Source of the DNA: Rhodospirillaceae bacterium
Lineage (GTDB): Bacteria > Pseudomonadota > Alphaproteobacteria > Rhodospirillales > JABHCV01
Assembly (NCBI GenBank): GCA_018671895.1
Contig: JABHGV010000072.1
Location: 1 to 64,000, forward strand
DNA: 64,000 nt
Direction of reading: 5' to 3'
Numbering within the stretch: position 1 is the stretch's first letter; the number at the start of each line of letters is the position of its first letter. A model generated the notes under the pieces. It did not search any database. It saw nothing but the letters and a program-made list of their open reading frames with translations, and was not told the DNA's origin. The translations under genes and the position numbers were made by a program. Shown one piece after another: positions 1 through 9,242 of the stretch.

Positions 1-1208
1 AATGCACCTTCAGATGCCCGACGTTTCGCCTGAATGACGATGAATGGGAAGGTCCGCGCGGGCGCATCCATTTGATCAAGAAGTTTTTTGAAGGCGAAGA
101 GCCCTCACGCGAACTGCTGCCGCCTGCCTACACCCTGGCTGACCTTACCGGTAAAAAATATGGTGAAAACCTGCAAATGCATTTGGACACCTGTTTGACG
201 TGTCGATCATGTGAAACCAGTTGTCCTTACGATGTTAAGTACGGTCGTTTGCTCGACATCGCCCGCATAGAGGTCGAAAAATCCGTTCCGCGCCCGCTCA
301 AGGAAAAACTGATGCGTAAATTGGTGCGCATCTTTGTTACCAACCAAGCCCGCTTCACCACCTTGTTGCAAGCCGGGCGGATGCTGCGTGGTCTGTTACC
401 CACCGGCGTGCGCACCGCCATTCCAGCCCCCCGCAAAGCCGGTGTGTGGCCCATGCGTGAGCACGATCGCACGATGATAATTTGGCAGGGCTGTGTCCAA
501 CCGGCGTTGGCCCCGGATATTAATGCGGCAACGGCGCGTGTGTTGGACCGCTTTGGCATCAAGCTGATCCCCGCCAGTGACGGTTGCTGCGGCGCCATAA
601 GCCTGCACATGGCCGAGCCCGAAGAATCGCGAAATTTCATGCGCAAGAACATCGATGCCCTGTGGCCGCATATCGAAGGCGGCGCCGAGGCACTGGTGCT
701 GACGGCAAGTGGCTGCGGCACGCACTTTCGGGATTACGGTGATTTGTTGGCCGACGAGCCTGAATATGCGCAAAAGGCCAGGCGGGTTTCTGAAATCACC
801 CGGGATGTCGCCGAGATTGTAGAACAGGAATGGACCGACAACAATGTCGGCGAGATCACCAGACCTGAGAACGTCCGCCGCATCGCCTTCCAATCGTCAT
901 GTTCACTGCAACACGGCGAAAAGCTGAACGGTGTTGTCGAAAAAATTCTGAAGCGCGCTCAGTTCAAACTGGTGCCGGTTAATTATCGCTTTATGTGTTG
1001 CGGTGCTGCGGGGGCCTTCGCAATTTTGCAACGGCCATTATCGAAGGTGTTGCGGACGGCCAAAATGAAAACGCTTCTGGCCAGTGATCCTGAAATGATT
1101 GCGACAGCAAATATTGGCTGCTTGACGCACCTGTCAGAGACATCCCCGATTCCGGTCGATCATTGGATCGAAGTCCTGGACGAAACCTTTACGTCATCCG
1201 GACTTTGA
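1..1208 (+). CDS. glcF: Glycolate oxidase iron-sulfur subunit GlcF (5' end outside window)
   Basis: Iron-sulfur subunit of the membrane-associated glycolate oxidase complex (GlcDEF), which passes electrons from glycolate oxidation to the quinone pool. The reading frame is open from base 3, before the first in-frame start-like codon at 72, so the gene begins left of the window. The last two cysteines of the first [4Fe-4S] motif (CTFRCP) are read from bases 3-20. The second motif CLTCRSCETSCP is complete near 199-234. Two CCG motifs of the CCG/HdrB-like domains follow (DGCCGA, then MCCGAAGA). glcD and glcE are expected just upstream. The last 71 bp of the gene recur at 1941-2011. Family assignment is firm. 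Confidence 0.9.
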   Translation, partial: CTFRCPTFRLNDDEWEGPRGRIHLIKKFFEGEEPSRELLPPAYTLADLTGKKYGENLQMHLDTCLTCRSCETSCPYDVKYGRLLDIARIEVEKSVPRPLKEKLMRKLVRIFVTNQARFTTLLQAGRMLRGLLPTGVRTAIPAPRKAGVWPMREHDRTMIIWQGCVQPALAPDINAATARVLDRFGIKLIPASDGCCGAISLHMAEPEESRNFMRKNIDALWPHIEGGAEALVLTASGCGTHFRDYGDLLADEPEYAQKARRVSEITRDVAEIVEQEWTDNNVGEITRPENVRRIAFQSSCSLQHGEKLNGVVEKILKRAQFKLVPVNYRFMCCGAAGAFAILQRPLSKVLRTAKMKTLLASDPEMIATANIGCLTHLSETSPIPVDHWIEVLDETFTSSGL

Positions 1209-1269
1209 GTTGGTCTGTTATTAGCCATACGCGGACATCACCAGCAACGCTATGGCTAGAACGCCAATA

Positions 1270-1740
1270 TTACATAACGGCAAGGGCGTGCAATATATAG
1301 CTAACGTCACTGCTCTTTTTCGCCATTGGCAATTCGATTACGGATATCGACTCAGGATCGCGACCGTACAACGAGAACTCTCCCTTGTAGCGCCCGATGC
1401 AAGGACCCTCGATTATTTTCATGAAGTGATTACGGAATATTTCGCGCTCCGCAGGGAGAAGTGTCGCAAAGAACGGTTTTCCAGTCATTTCCTGGCCAAA
1501 TAGATTGACGAACGCCCCGCCAAACAAACCAACATGCAATTCCTCACCATCAAATTCTGAAATCGCAAGTCTGCCGATCCATGGCATTAAATCATCGAAC
1601 AAAAAATCTCGCCATTCCGGCATTAAAGCGTCACCGCGTGTAACGTCCCAAAGGTTGATCAGACTCTCGAACTCTGGCATGTCGGGAAGGGGATCAAGGG
1701 GAAACACCTCAAAATTCGTGGCGCTTATTGCATTTGTCAT
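1270..1740 (-). CDS. PAS_5-type small sensory protein
   Basis: A 156-residue soluble protein with no enzymatic output domain. The pattern of an early tryptophan, a MPEWRDF segment and a DLMPWIGRLAI segment resembles the alphaproteobacterial PAS_5 (DUF1488-like length) single-domain family. In that family a PAS fold usually stands alone and the partner is unknown. Start chosen at 1740 because AGGAGG lies 8 bases upstream. The gene lies between the true 3' end of glcF and a duplicated copy of that end, so it may sit in an inserted segment. Ligand and partner cannot be read from sequence. Family assignment is from pattern recall, not a search. Confidence 0.6.
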   Translation of the reverse strand: MTNAISATNFEVFPLDPLPDMPEFESLINLWDVTRGDALMPEWRDFLFDDLMPWIGRLAISEFDGEELHVGLFGGAFVNLFGQEMTGKPFFATLLPAEREIFRNHFMKIIEGPCIGRYKGEFSLYGRDPESISVIELPMAKKSSDVSYILHALAVM

Positions 1741-1872
1741 CCGAGCCGCCTCCTATTGAACTCAACGACTTAAACACTCCGTCATGCAGGAATTCATATT
1801 ATGCTTATAGAATCCTGATAGTCGAGTTCTTCATTTTCGGGAGTGTTGTAGGAATCGCATCATTTGAGTGAT

Positions 1873-1947
1873 GGTCCGCTTCGGGTCAGAAGCAACCCTG
1901 AACGCCAGCCATCAAAATGGTCCGCTAAGCACCTAAAAGCAGACATC
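1873..1947. repeat. Diverged intergenic repeat, copy A
   Basis: About 75 bp beginning GTCCGCTTCGGGTCAGA and ending near AGCAGACATC, with a second GTCCGCT inside. It aligns by eye with 4591-4664, sharing CGCTT(T/C)GGGTCAGA, the CAGxCAT core and GTCCGCT. It looks like a small dispersed intergenic repeat. It abuts the glcF-tail duplication directly. Confidence 0.4.
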
Positions 1948-2011
1948 ACCGATTCCGGTCGATCATTGGATCGAAGTCCTGGACGAAACCTTTGCGTCAT
2001 CCGGTCTGTGA
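1941..2011 (+). repeat. 71-bp duplicate of the glcF 3' end
   Basis: Matches 1138-1208, the last 23 codons and stop of glcF, at 67 of 71 positions. Mismatches fall at 1948, 1994, 2005 and 2008. It has no start and is not a gene. The 410-bp gap 1741-2150 otherwise holds repeat copy A and an FNR/Dnr-type box. Confidence 0.9.
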
Positions 2012-2065
2012 CAACAAAATTCTTAGGGGGCGCTGATCGAAACAAGAATATTGGCTCCTCGTGCC

Positions 2066-2079
2066 TTGACTGAAGTCAA
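2066..2079. promoter_or_regulatory. FNR/Dnr-type box before receiver-hemerythrin gene
   Basis: TTGACTGAAGTCAA is a perfect palindrome of TTGAC-N4-GTCAA form, the class bound by FNR/Dnr/NnrR regulators. It is centred about 78 bases before the ATG at 2151. The same form occurs before the heme-copper operon at 36779. Confidence 0.6.
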
Positions 2080-2150
2080 TGTTAGAACGGCTGAAAACTG
2101 AGAGTTTAGAGCAGATGTAATATTCACCAGTCATATCCCTGAAGGAACAA

Positions 2151-2915
2151 ATGGCAAGCACTGTATTGATTGTCGAAGATGATGCGTTGAATATGAAATT
2201 GCTCAGCCAACTGCTCGTTTCGCACGGCTTTGACGTTATTCAATCTATTGACGGAACGGATGCCATAGCATTGGCGAGGGAACATTCCCCCGACCTGATT
2301 GTTATGGATATTCGTTTGCCAAATGTATCTGGCCTTGAATATACAAAGGCTCTGAAGGCAGATGAATATCTGAAAAACATTCCCGTGCTGGCTGTGTCGG
2401 CATTTGCGATGAAGGGGGATGAAAACCAAATATTAGAGGCTGGTTGTGATGGTTACATCGCCAAGCCAATACGAATTCACTATTTCCTAGACGAAATTAG
2501 ACGTTTCATAAATGTGGAGCCGTTCCGACTGACGGCTAATCTTATAACAGGGCACGCCGAAATTGATGCCGACCACAAGCGACTTGTGTTGTTGATGGAT
2601 GAATTCGTGGATTATTTTGAAGGTAATGGGAACACCGAAAAGGATAACAAGATCACAGAAATGTACCAGGTTTTGGCCAGCCATTTTAAGAGAGAAGAAA
2701 GCATAATGGAGGCGTTGGGCGACAAAGCCCTTGATGCACATAAAGAGGACCATAGGGCGATATTGGACAGGTATAATACTGTGAAAGAAAATGCTGCAAA
2801 TGATGGTTATAAAAGCGATTATATTGAAGAACTGAAGGGAATTCTTGTCGATGACATGATTGCATCTGATATGAACTTCAAGGATTACCTGCTAGAAATT
2901 AACTATCAAGGTTGA
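2151..2915 (+). CDS. Response-regulator receiver fused to hemerythrin domain
   Basis: A 254-residue two-domain protein. Residues 4-120 are a CheY/DivK-like receiver with acidic pocket E9-D10-D11, phosphoacceptor D53, switch S83 and K105. Residues 130-250 are a hemerythrin four-helix domain with H142, H178, E182, H197, H201 and D240. The usual histidine of the final HxxxxD motif is aspartate (D235), so the diiron site is probably altered. The likely role is phosphorylation-linked sensing or sequestration of O2 or NO, with no DNA-binding output. SD-like AAGGAAC lies just before the ATG. An FNR/Dnr-type box upstream suggests low-oxygen or NO control. No cognate kinase is adjacent, though a kinase lies at 3509-4591. 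Confidence 0.8.
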   Translation: MASTVLIVEDDALNMKLLSQLLVSHGFDVIQSIDGTDAIALAREHSPDLIVMDIRLPNVSGLEYTKALKADEYLKNIPVLAVSAFAMKGDENQILEAGCDGYIAKPIRIHYFLDEIRRFINVEPFRLTANLITGHAEIDADHKRLVLLMDEFVDYFEGNGNTEKDNKITEMYQVLASHFKREESIMEALGDKALDAHKEDHRAILDRYNTVKENAANDGYKSDYIEELKGILVDDMIASDMNFKDYLLEINYQG

Positions 2916-3011
2916 ATGCCTGTCATACCAAATGACCCGCATAAAGAGGCCCCGTTTCGCCCCCGCCGTCCCAGCCAGTGATAATTTAACACGATACTGA
3001 CGCCTCAAAAA

Positions 3012-3350
3012 TCACACCTTATTAGAAGAGCGCTTTTCAGATGGAATCGGATCGGTTTTTGATCGGAGGCCACAGCGAGTCTCTAGAATATCTAGGATAT
3101 TCGGCACTTCATCCAGGGTCGTGTCGTGAAAAAAAGAACCGCCCGGCGCCAGCCGCAAATTAGGGCCTTCAGAACAATGACCTAAGCAACAAATGGGCTC
3201 TAAGGTTATATCGATGTGCCTTTCAGATATCCCTCTTTCAAGGGCTTGTGCGATCTCCTCGCTGCCTCGGTTCGCACAAGAAGCCATACCCTGATCAAGT
3301 CGCCGATTGACACAGACAAGGAGGGTATTCGGTTTTTCTTTGTTTTTCAT
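3012..3350 (-). CDS. Thioredoxin-like [2Fe-2S] ferredoxin
   Basis: A 112-residue protein with the thioredoxin-like ferredoxin layout: CVNRR (C13), C25 in MASCANRGS, then ICCLGHC with C55 and C59. These four cysteines fit the C-x11-C...C-x3-C [2Fe-2S] pattern of NuoE/Shethna-like single-domain ferredoxins. Such proteins act as small soluble electron carriers. The C-terminal 20 residues are polar and basic. An upstream AGGAG lies close to the ATG at 3350. The gene is transcribed away from the kinase at 3509, so the two share a promoter region. Redox partner unknown. Confidence 0.8.
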   Translation of the reverse strand: MKNKEKPNTLLVCVNRRLDQGMASCANRGSEEIAQALERGISERHIDITLEPICCLGHCSEGPNLRLAPGGSFFHDTTLDEVPNILDILETRCGLRSKTDPIPSEKRSSNKV

Positions 3351-3508
3351 GATCTCCTAATCAACCTTGAGTCTGTAATTGTTGCAAGAGACTTTCAGAA
3401 CCAGGCGCCGCTCTCTATGTCAGCCCCAAAAGTTCAACCGTTACTATTTGGTTGAATCTGAGTCTTTCGAAAACAATGTATGAAGTCACGATTTTGGAGC
3501 AATCGCTC

Positions 3509-4591
3509 ATGACAGACATCATCCTCGAAACTATTCGTGCATTGGTTTTATTTGGAATTGTAATTTTCCTTTGGAATTCAGGGAGCGACCGTTTTGAGCA
3601 GTCCCGGAACGGTTGGAATTTAATCATTACCGGGTTCGGACTCTTATTGTTCGGAAGTATTCTCGACATCAGCGATAACTTTGAGAGCCTCAACCCGTTC
3701 ATTATTGTCGGCGATACGGAAACGGAAGCGTTTTTTGAGAAGTTTGTCGGTTTTCTGGGCGGTTTCGTCTTTCTTGCGGTCGGTTTGTTCAAGTGGATTC
3801 CGGGGGTTCAAGGCTTGTCTGACCTTGTCAGTATCCGCACCAGGGATCTCAAGGAAACCAACGAAAAACTCGTCCGGGAAATCAATGAACGCAAACAGGC
3901 TGAGAAAGTAAAGAACGAGTTCACCTCGACGGTCAGCCACGAACTTCGAACGCCGTTGACCTCGATCAAGGGTTCTCTCGGCCTCATTAAGTCAGGAGCC
4001 ATTGGCCCACTTCCTGATAAGCAGCTTTCGATGATTAACATCGCTTACGCCAACTGTGACAGGCTGGTGCTGCTGATTAATGACATTCTGGATATGGAAA
4101 AAATCGAGGCCGGGAAAATGGATTTCCACATGGAGCCCATGGAAGTCGTATCGCTGGTTGAAGACGCGATAGAGGCCAACCAGGGCTATGGTGAAGAACA
4201 CGGAGTAACTTTCGTTAAGGCAGTGATGGATGAAAAAATATTGGCGAATGGTGACAGGAACCGCTTGATGCAAGTTCTATCTAATCTGATGTCCAATGCG
4301 GCGAAGTTTTCCCCGAGTGAAGAGCAGGTCGAGTTGTCGGTCACACACAATGGCAACACCATCCGCATCGCCGTAAAGGACAACGGCCTTGGCATTCCTG
4401 ATGAGTTCAGAGAGAGTATCTTCGAGAAATTTTCTCAGGTGGATTCATCCGACACCCGTAAGGAAGGTGAAAGCGGGATGGGCCTTAGCATCACCAGGGC
4501 GATTGTCGAACAGCATGGCGGTGTAATTGATTTCGATTCCGAAGTGGGCGTTGGCAGCACGTTCTTCTTTACGCTACCGATTTCAGAATGA
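3509..4591 (+). CDS. Membrane histidine kinase
   Basis: A 360-residue sensor kinase. Three hydrophobic segments occupy about residues 1-100 with little periplasmic domain. A short coiled linker leads to a HisKA domain with the H box SHELRTPL (phosphoacceptor His near residue 145), then HATPase_c with N, G1 (DNGLGIP) and G2 (GMGLSI) boxes. I chose ATG 3509, not the earlier TTG or ATG codons, because GGAG stands 9 bases upstream and it begins directly at the first membrane helix. No adjacent regulator gene. The receiver-hemerythrin protein 600 bp upstream is a possible but unproven partner. Confidence 0.85.
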   Translation: MTDIILETIRALVLFGIVIFLWNSGSDRFEQSRNGWNLIITGFGLLLFGSILDISDNFESLNPFIIVGDTETEAFFEKFVGFLGGFVFLAVGLFKWIPGVQGLSDLVSIRTRDLKETNEKLVREINERKQAEKVKNEFTSTVSHELRTPLTSIKGSLGLIKSGAIGPLPDKQLSMINIAYANCDRLVLLINDILDMEKIEAGKMDFHMEPMEVVSLVEDAIEANQGYGEEHGVTFVKAVMDEKILANGDRNRLMQVLSNLMSNAAKFSPSEEQVELSVTHNGNTIRIAVKDNGLGIPDEFRESIFEKFSQVDSSDTRKEGESGMGLSITRAIVEQHGGVIDFDSEVGVGSTFFFTLPISE

Positions 4592-4664
4592 TCGCTTTGG
4601 GTCAGACGCAGCCTAAATCACAGGCATGAAATCATGTCCGCTCTACTCCTGATAGCGGGCATTC
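4591..4664. repeat. Diverged intergenic repeat, copy B
   Basis: Resembles 1873-1947 and ends with an imperfect inverted pair GTCCGCT ... AGCGGGC (4636-4660), which could form a hairpin after the kinase gene. Identity was judged by eye. Confidence 0.4.
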
Positions 4665-4761
4665 AGGCAATCAATGACGCTGTGTGGAAGAAGCCACTGG
4701 ATTATCAGCCACGCAGAGCGTGCGGCCAATCAGAACCTGACTTCCAGAGGATGCGCCGCCG

Positions 4762-4800
4762 AAGGCGCGCTTACATAAAGCATTAAAGGCAGCGCCTTTT
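4762..4800. terminator. Possible convergent-gene terminator hairpin
   Basis: AAGGCGC (4762-4768) pairs with GCGCCTT (4792-4798), followed by T residues, between two convergent genes. The loop is long (23 nt), so this is a weak call. Confidence 0.3.
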
Positions 4801-5224
4801 AATGCCTGCACGTTGCCCCTTGCAGGGTGGTGTCCATGCCGGTGTCGGTGCGGGCCGTCAGGTTGACCCACAGTTCGCGGTCTTTTTCGATCATGCCCCA
4901 GAATTCAGAATTCTTGGGCGGACACGCCAGCATGACGATACGCGCCTGCTCGATCCGGGTGCGGGTTTTAATCAGCATCACCTGTTCCTTGATCGGCACC
5001 AGAACATCCATGACGATGCGCCCATTTTTGTCGAGGTGAACCGAGGTGGTGATCCATTCGCCGTTAGGCGGATTGTATTGGGAATCTTTCTTCAGCCACT
5101 TGGCCGCCTTTTTCGCACCGCTGTCGTCCTTGCCACAGGCACCAAGCACCACCGACAGCGACAATGCGCTGACGACAAGCATCGCTGTGTGAAAGACTTT
5201 TCGTGCGTAAAATCGTGCCGACAT
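4799..5224 (-). CDS. Hypothetical lipoprotein
   Basis: A 141-residue protein with a type II signal peptide: basic start, hydrophobic run LSLSVVLGAC and lipobox LGAC with the acylated Cys near residue 30. The mature part contains one further cysteine pair (LACPP and ATCRH) that could form a disulfide, and has no recognised domain. ATG 5224 was chosen because AAGGG lies six bases upstream. It is encoded downstream of, and in the same direction as, the large hybrid kinase at 5360-9121, so it could be co-transcribed. Function unknown. Confidence 0.65.
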   Translation of the reverse strand: MSARFYARKVFHTAMLVVSALSLSVVLGACGKDDSGAKKAAKWLKKDSQYNPPNGEWITTSVHLDKNGRIVMDVLVPIKEQVMLIKTRTRIEQARIVMLACPPKNSEFWGMIEKDRELWVNLTARTDTGMDTTLQGATCRH

Positions 5225-5359
5225 GTTCAACCCTTGCAGCAGATTCCCAGTTATTCAAATCTGCCACGGAGTCTAGCTTGAAAAGGGTTAACGTTGTGTA
5301 AGCGAAGTCATAACCTTTGCGGACTCTTGAAGTCTGACTCTGATTGGAAAAAGTCTCTG

Positions 5360-8300
5360 CTACACCATTGCCTTGCGCAAGGCCTCGGTGACTTCGCTGA
5401 CCAGGACCGGTTTTGTCAGGTAACGGTCGAACCCGGCGGCAAGCCCCTTGTCGATGTCGTTTTTGGTCGCAGCCGCACTGAGGGCCATGGTCGGAATGTT
5501 TTTGGTCTCGTCCCATCCCTTCAGGGCCTTGACGGCGTCCAGGCCGCTCATGCCGGGCAGGTTGATGTCGAGCAGGATAACGTCGGGACGCTTCGATCGT
5601 GCAATGTCGATCCCAAGTTCGGCGGTATGGGCCGACAGCATTGAAAGCCCGTCGATGCCCTCGACGATCATTTCCATCAACTGCAGGTTGGATGGGTTGT
5701 CTTCGATATACAGCATGGTCCCGTCGATGTCCGGCAATTGGCCCACGCCGACAAGGGCCGTGCGCCCGTCTATGGACTCAGTAAAGAATGTGTCGGACAT
5801 GGGAAGTTCGAACCAGAAAGTGCTGCCCTTGCCTTCCTCGCTCTCAAAACCAATGGCGCCATTCATCAATTCCATCAGGTCCTTGCAAACGACAAGACCG
5901 ATACCTGTTCCTTCGATATCGCTGCTTTCAGCACCAAGACGCGAAAAAGCCTGAAACAGTTCATGCTGGACATCCTTTGAAATGCCGGGGCCATCATCGA
6001 TGACTGAAATCCGCATTTTACTGTCTGCGACCTCTTCAATATTGACACGGACTGAACCGCCTTCGCGGTTGTACTTGATGGCGTTCGACATCAGGTTCAA
6101 CAGCACCTGCTTGACGCGGGTGAAATCGCCCCACACCATTCTGTCATTTTCCGATATGACCGATACACTGATGTTAATGCCACGCATTGACGCGATGTTG
6201 TCGACAAGGGACAGGCATTCCTCGAACACCTCTTGCATGCTGACATCTTCGAGCGACAGTTCGACTTTCCCGGCCTCGATTCTGGCAAGGTCGAGGACAT
6301 CATTAATCAGGTCGAGCAGATGATGCCCGCCCTTCATAATTTGCTCGACGCTTGACTTCTGGGTCTCTGTCAGGGGTTCCTTGGGGTTGTACTCAAGCAT
6401 CTGGCTGAAGCCGAGAATGGCGTTCAAAGGAGTGCGCAGCTCGTGGCTCATGGATGACAAAAATTCAGATTTCGCCTGATTGGCGGTTTCCGCATCGGTC
6501 TTGGCCACCAACAACTCGTCTTGTGCATATTTCATTTTCGAGATGTCGGTCAGCAACAACACCTGACCACCACTGGGCAGTTTCTTTTCAGTTGCCAGGA
6601 ACCATGTTCCGTCCTGGCGCTTCATTTCGAACGCGCCGTATGGATTCCTGTGTTGGGCCAAACGTTCGGCAACCCATCCATCTTCGCAGCCGACGGCGTC
6701 TGGCGACAGACCCTGGTCAGCAACGGCCCGGATGTGGTCTTCGAATCTGCATCCAGCCTGAACAGTGTCGATCACCGGTATGTTCAATTTCCGGTAGGCA
6801 TCGTTGGTGAAGAGGAACTTGTCATCATCGTCAAAAACGGCAACGGGTTCGGACATTTCATCGATGGCTGCCGACAGGTCGATCAATCGTTGCTGCGACA
6901 CACGCATTTCCGTGACGTCGGTTCCGGTGCCGCGATACCCCAGGAAATGGCCATCGACATCGAAGTAAGGCTTGCCGTTAATGGAAAGCCAGACCTCTGA
7001 GCCGTCGGGCTTGGTCCGCGGATGAATGAAATTCCGAAACGATTTATGGGCCGCGAGAACATCCAGATGCTCTTGCCATGCTTGCGGTGTCGCGCCCGGG
7101 TTGCCCCGTTCCTGGCGGGTCTTGCCCAGAAGTTGTTCTTCGGAGACGCCAGTTTTATCGGTAAAGCTTTCAGAAAAATACGAGAAACGAAGTTGTTCAT
7201 CCATTTCCCAGTACCAATCTGATGCCGCGGCGCCGAAATCGCGGAACTGTATCTCGCGCTGCTTCGCGTCATGGTCCGCCTGTTTGCGCTCGATCACGCG
7301 CCCGATTTGATCGCTGACCTGGTTCAGCGTTTTCATCACGGCTGCATCCGTTTCGATGGTCTCGGTCGAGAAAAACTCGATGATGCCTTTTACCCTGCCC
7401 GCCGCCTTTACCGGAAAAGCGAAGCCGGCCTTGATGCCGCTGGCTTTGGCATACGGCGCCCTGGGAAAGTTCTGATCATGGGTGACGTCTTCAATCCACA
7501 GCGGTTCGCCGCTTTCCAGCACCTTGCCGGGCAGGCCGACGCCTGTCTTGAAGTCGGTTTCCATGGTTGCATCATGGAACGTCGAATGACGACCGAAGTC
7601 CTTGTAAAACCAGATATCAGAGGGAACCAGAAGATCGGGGTCTGTTGGCGATAGAAAATAAATATGGGCGATGGGCCAACCGACAAACCCGCACAGATAC
7701 TCGAGAATGCTTTTCAGGGCCTCGTCGGAATCCTTGAAAAGACTCGCCGCCGACGTCACCCCGTGCATGAGCTCCACATAATCCGTGTGTTCACGCAGGA
7801 TTTTTTCCGCTTCCTTGCGTTCGGTAATGTCGGTTCGGATGGCGACGTACTGGAACGGCTTTCCTTCATCGTTCAGGAACGGAACGATGGACGCCTTGAC
7901 CCAGTAATGCCCGCCACCTTTTTTCAGGTTTTTGATTTCGCCATGCCATGGCTTGCCGTCTGAAATGGTCTGCCACAGTTTGTTATAGAATTGCCTGGTG
8001 TGCTCTTCGGATTTCACAAGTCGATGGTTCTGGCCGATCAGTTCTTCGCGGGAATAACCGCTGATATCGCAGAACTTGTCGTTAACGTAGGTGATGTTGC
8101 CCTGAACGTCGGTAATGCTGACAATGGCGTGTTCGTCGAGCGCCATTTTCTGGAAATCCAGCTCTCTTGCGTTATACGCGAGCAGTTCCTCTGCTTCTAT
8201 GCGGTCCTGAACCTCTCCTCTTAACAGGCTATTCGCGTGATGGCTGGCGGTGGCCGCGTGTGTGACCTTCTGGCTCAGTACAACCATAGAAGTGATGAGC

Positions 8301-9121
8301 AGGGTCAGCAGCAGGCCGATCAGGGCGGCCCCTTCCGGCTGCGAAGAGTGGTTGGCGCCAAAGAAATACTGGGTCGGTGCCACCTCAATCAAAATTTTAT
8401 GGCCGAGGATTTCATGGCTCTTGTCGACAAGCCAATGGGTGTAGGTGAGGTCATGCGTGCCTTGTTGTTCGTAAACGCCTTCACCATCGATGCTTACCGC
8501 AGCCTTGAAAAATTCGTCGTTACCTCCAAGATTGAAAATATAGTCAAGCCAGGGCGTGATTTTAAAAACCGCGAGAAGAAAGCCGTCGAATTTGTCATCG
8601 ACGAAAATCGGAAAATAAACAAGAAATCCTTTGCCGCCCTGAACAAGGTCAATGGGCGAGCTCATGGTCGGCGTTTTACTGTTCTTCGCAACCTCGAGGG
8701 CGACACGGCGCTTTTCCTCGAACCCAAGGTTCAGATCGACGGCCTGCTTGTTGCCCTTCAAGGGCATGACCCAACACACATGATAACTGCTGTCGACCCA
8801 TTCCAAAGCCTGGAACCCCGGCAGGTCTTCAATATATACCCTGACATCGGCCAGGAATTCGACCTCTGGCGTGCCCTTGCGAAGCTGCCATCGGTCGACG
8901 ACACGTCCCAATGCAGGCAGCCACGAGCGCATGTCGCTTTCAATCAGCAAGGCATACCGCTGTGCTTCGGCATCAATCAAATCGTGCAGGTTCTCATCGC
9001 GCTGGCGATCGAGGGACGTCCACATGCCGGCGACCAGGACCAGCAGAATCGTCGCCACAACGACGGGAACCCATATGCGGGTTTTCACTGTTGCTGTTGA
9101 CTGATCAGGGGGAACGGACAC
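5360..9121 (-). CDS. Hybrid histidine kinase with periplasmic sensor, PAS, GAF and receiver domains
   Basis: A 1253-residue hybrid kinase. Membrane helices at about 17-34 and 265-283 flank a CHASE-like periplasmic domain. PAS domains lie at about 322-436, 630-740 and 752-862, with a GAF domain at 455-610. HisKA has phosphoacceptor H893 (SMSHELRTPLN), HATPase_c has DDGPGIS and GTGIGL boxes, and a C-terminal receiver carries LLDINLPGMSG. The GAF block (GLPG-VL, WIED, D-NFPRA, EFFS) closely matches that of the kinase at 28298-30928, so the two share a sensor module. The start is GTG 9121 with AAGG about 8 bases upstream. Signal unknown. Confidence 0.9.
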   Translation of the reverse strand: MSVPPDQSTATVKTRIWVPVVVATILLVLVAGMWTSLDRQRDENLHDLIDAEAQRYALLIESDMRSWLPALGRVVDRWQLRKGTPEVEFLADVRVYIEDLPGFQALEWVDSSYHVCWVMPLKGNKQAVDLNLGFEEKRRVALEVAKNSKTPTMSSPIDLVQGGKGFLVYFPIFVDDKFDGFLLAVFKITPWLDYIFNLGGNDEFFKAAVSIDGEGVYEQQGTHDLTYTHWLVDKSHEILGHKILIEVAPTQYFFGANHSSQPEGAALIGLLLTLLITSMVVLSQKVTHAATASHHANSLLRGEVQDRIEAEELLAYNARELDFQKMALDEHAIVSITDVQGNITYVNDKFCDISGYSREELIGQNHRLVKSEEHTRQFYNKLWQTISDGKPWHGEIKNLKKGGGHYWVKASIVPFLNDEGKPFQYVAIRTDITERKEAEKILREHTDYVELMHGVTSAASLFKDSDEALKSILEYLCGFVGWPIAHIYFLSPTDPDLLVPSDIWFYKDFGRHSTFHDATMETDFKTGVGLPGKVLESGEPLWIEDVTHDQNFPRAPYAKASGIKAGFAFPVKAAGRVKGIIEFFSTETIETDAAVMKTLNQVSDQIGRVIERKQADHDAKQREIQFRDFGAAASDWYWEMDEQLRFSYFSESFTDKTGVSEEQLLGKTRQERGNPGATPQAWQEHLDVLAAHKSFRNFIHPRTKPDGSEVWLSINGKPYFDVDGHFLGYRGTGTDVTEMRVSQQRLIDLSAAIDEMSEPVAVFDDDDKFLFTNDAYRKLNIPVIDTVQAGCRFEDHIRAVADQGLSPDAVGCEDGWVAERLAQHRNPYGAFEMKRQDGTWFLATEKKLPSGGQVLLLTDISKMKYAQDELLVAKTDAETANQAKSEFLSSMSHELRTPLNAILGFSQMLEYNPKEPLTETQKSSVEQIMKGGHHLLDLINDVLDLARIEAGKVELSLEDVSMQEVFEECLSLVDNIASMRGINISVSVISENDRMVWGDFTRVKQVLLNLMSNAIKYNREGGSVRVNIEEVADSKMRISVIDDGPGISKDVQHELFQAFSRLGAESSDIEGTGIGLVVCKDLMELMNGAIGFESEEGKGSTFWFELPMSDTFFTESIDGRTALVGVGQLPDIDGTMLYIEDNPSNLQLMEMIVEGIDGLSMLSAHTAELGIDIARSKRPDVILLDINLPGMSGLDAVKALKGWDETKNIPTMALSAAATKNDIDKGLAAGFDRYLTKPVLVSEVTEALRKAMV

Positions 9122-9242
9122 GCTTTAACCTTATCGATGAAACTATAAATGAAGCAGACAGGTTTTTTTTATCCTCCGCAGCTTAACGGAGCCTGTCAGC
9201 GACATAATAAATATGGATGAATGTGGAATATTTCCAGCTAAA

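Noticed and set aside
5325-5342. Shared short phrase GAAGTCTGACT here and near 23296-23309
   Set aside because: Only about 11-12 identical bases with unrelated flanks; chance is a sufficient explanation.
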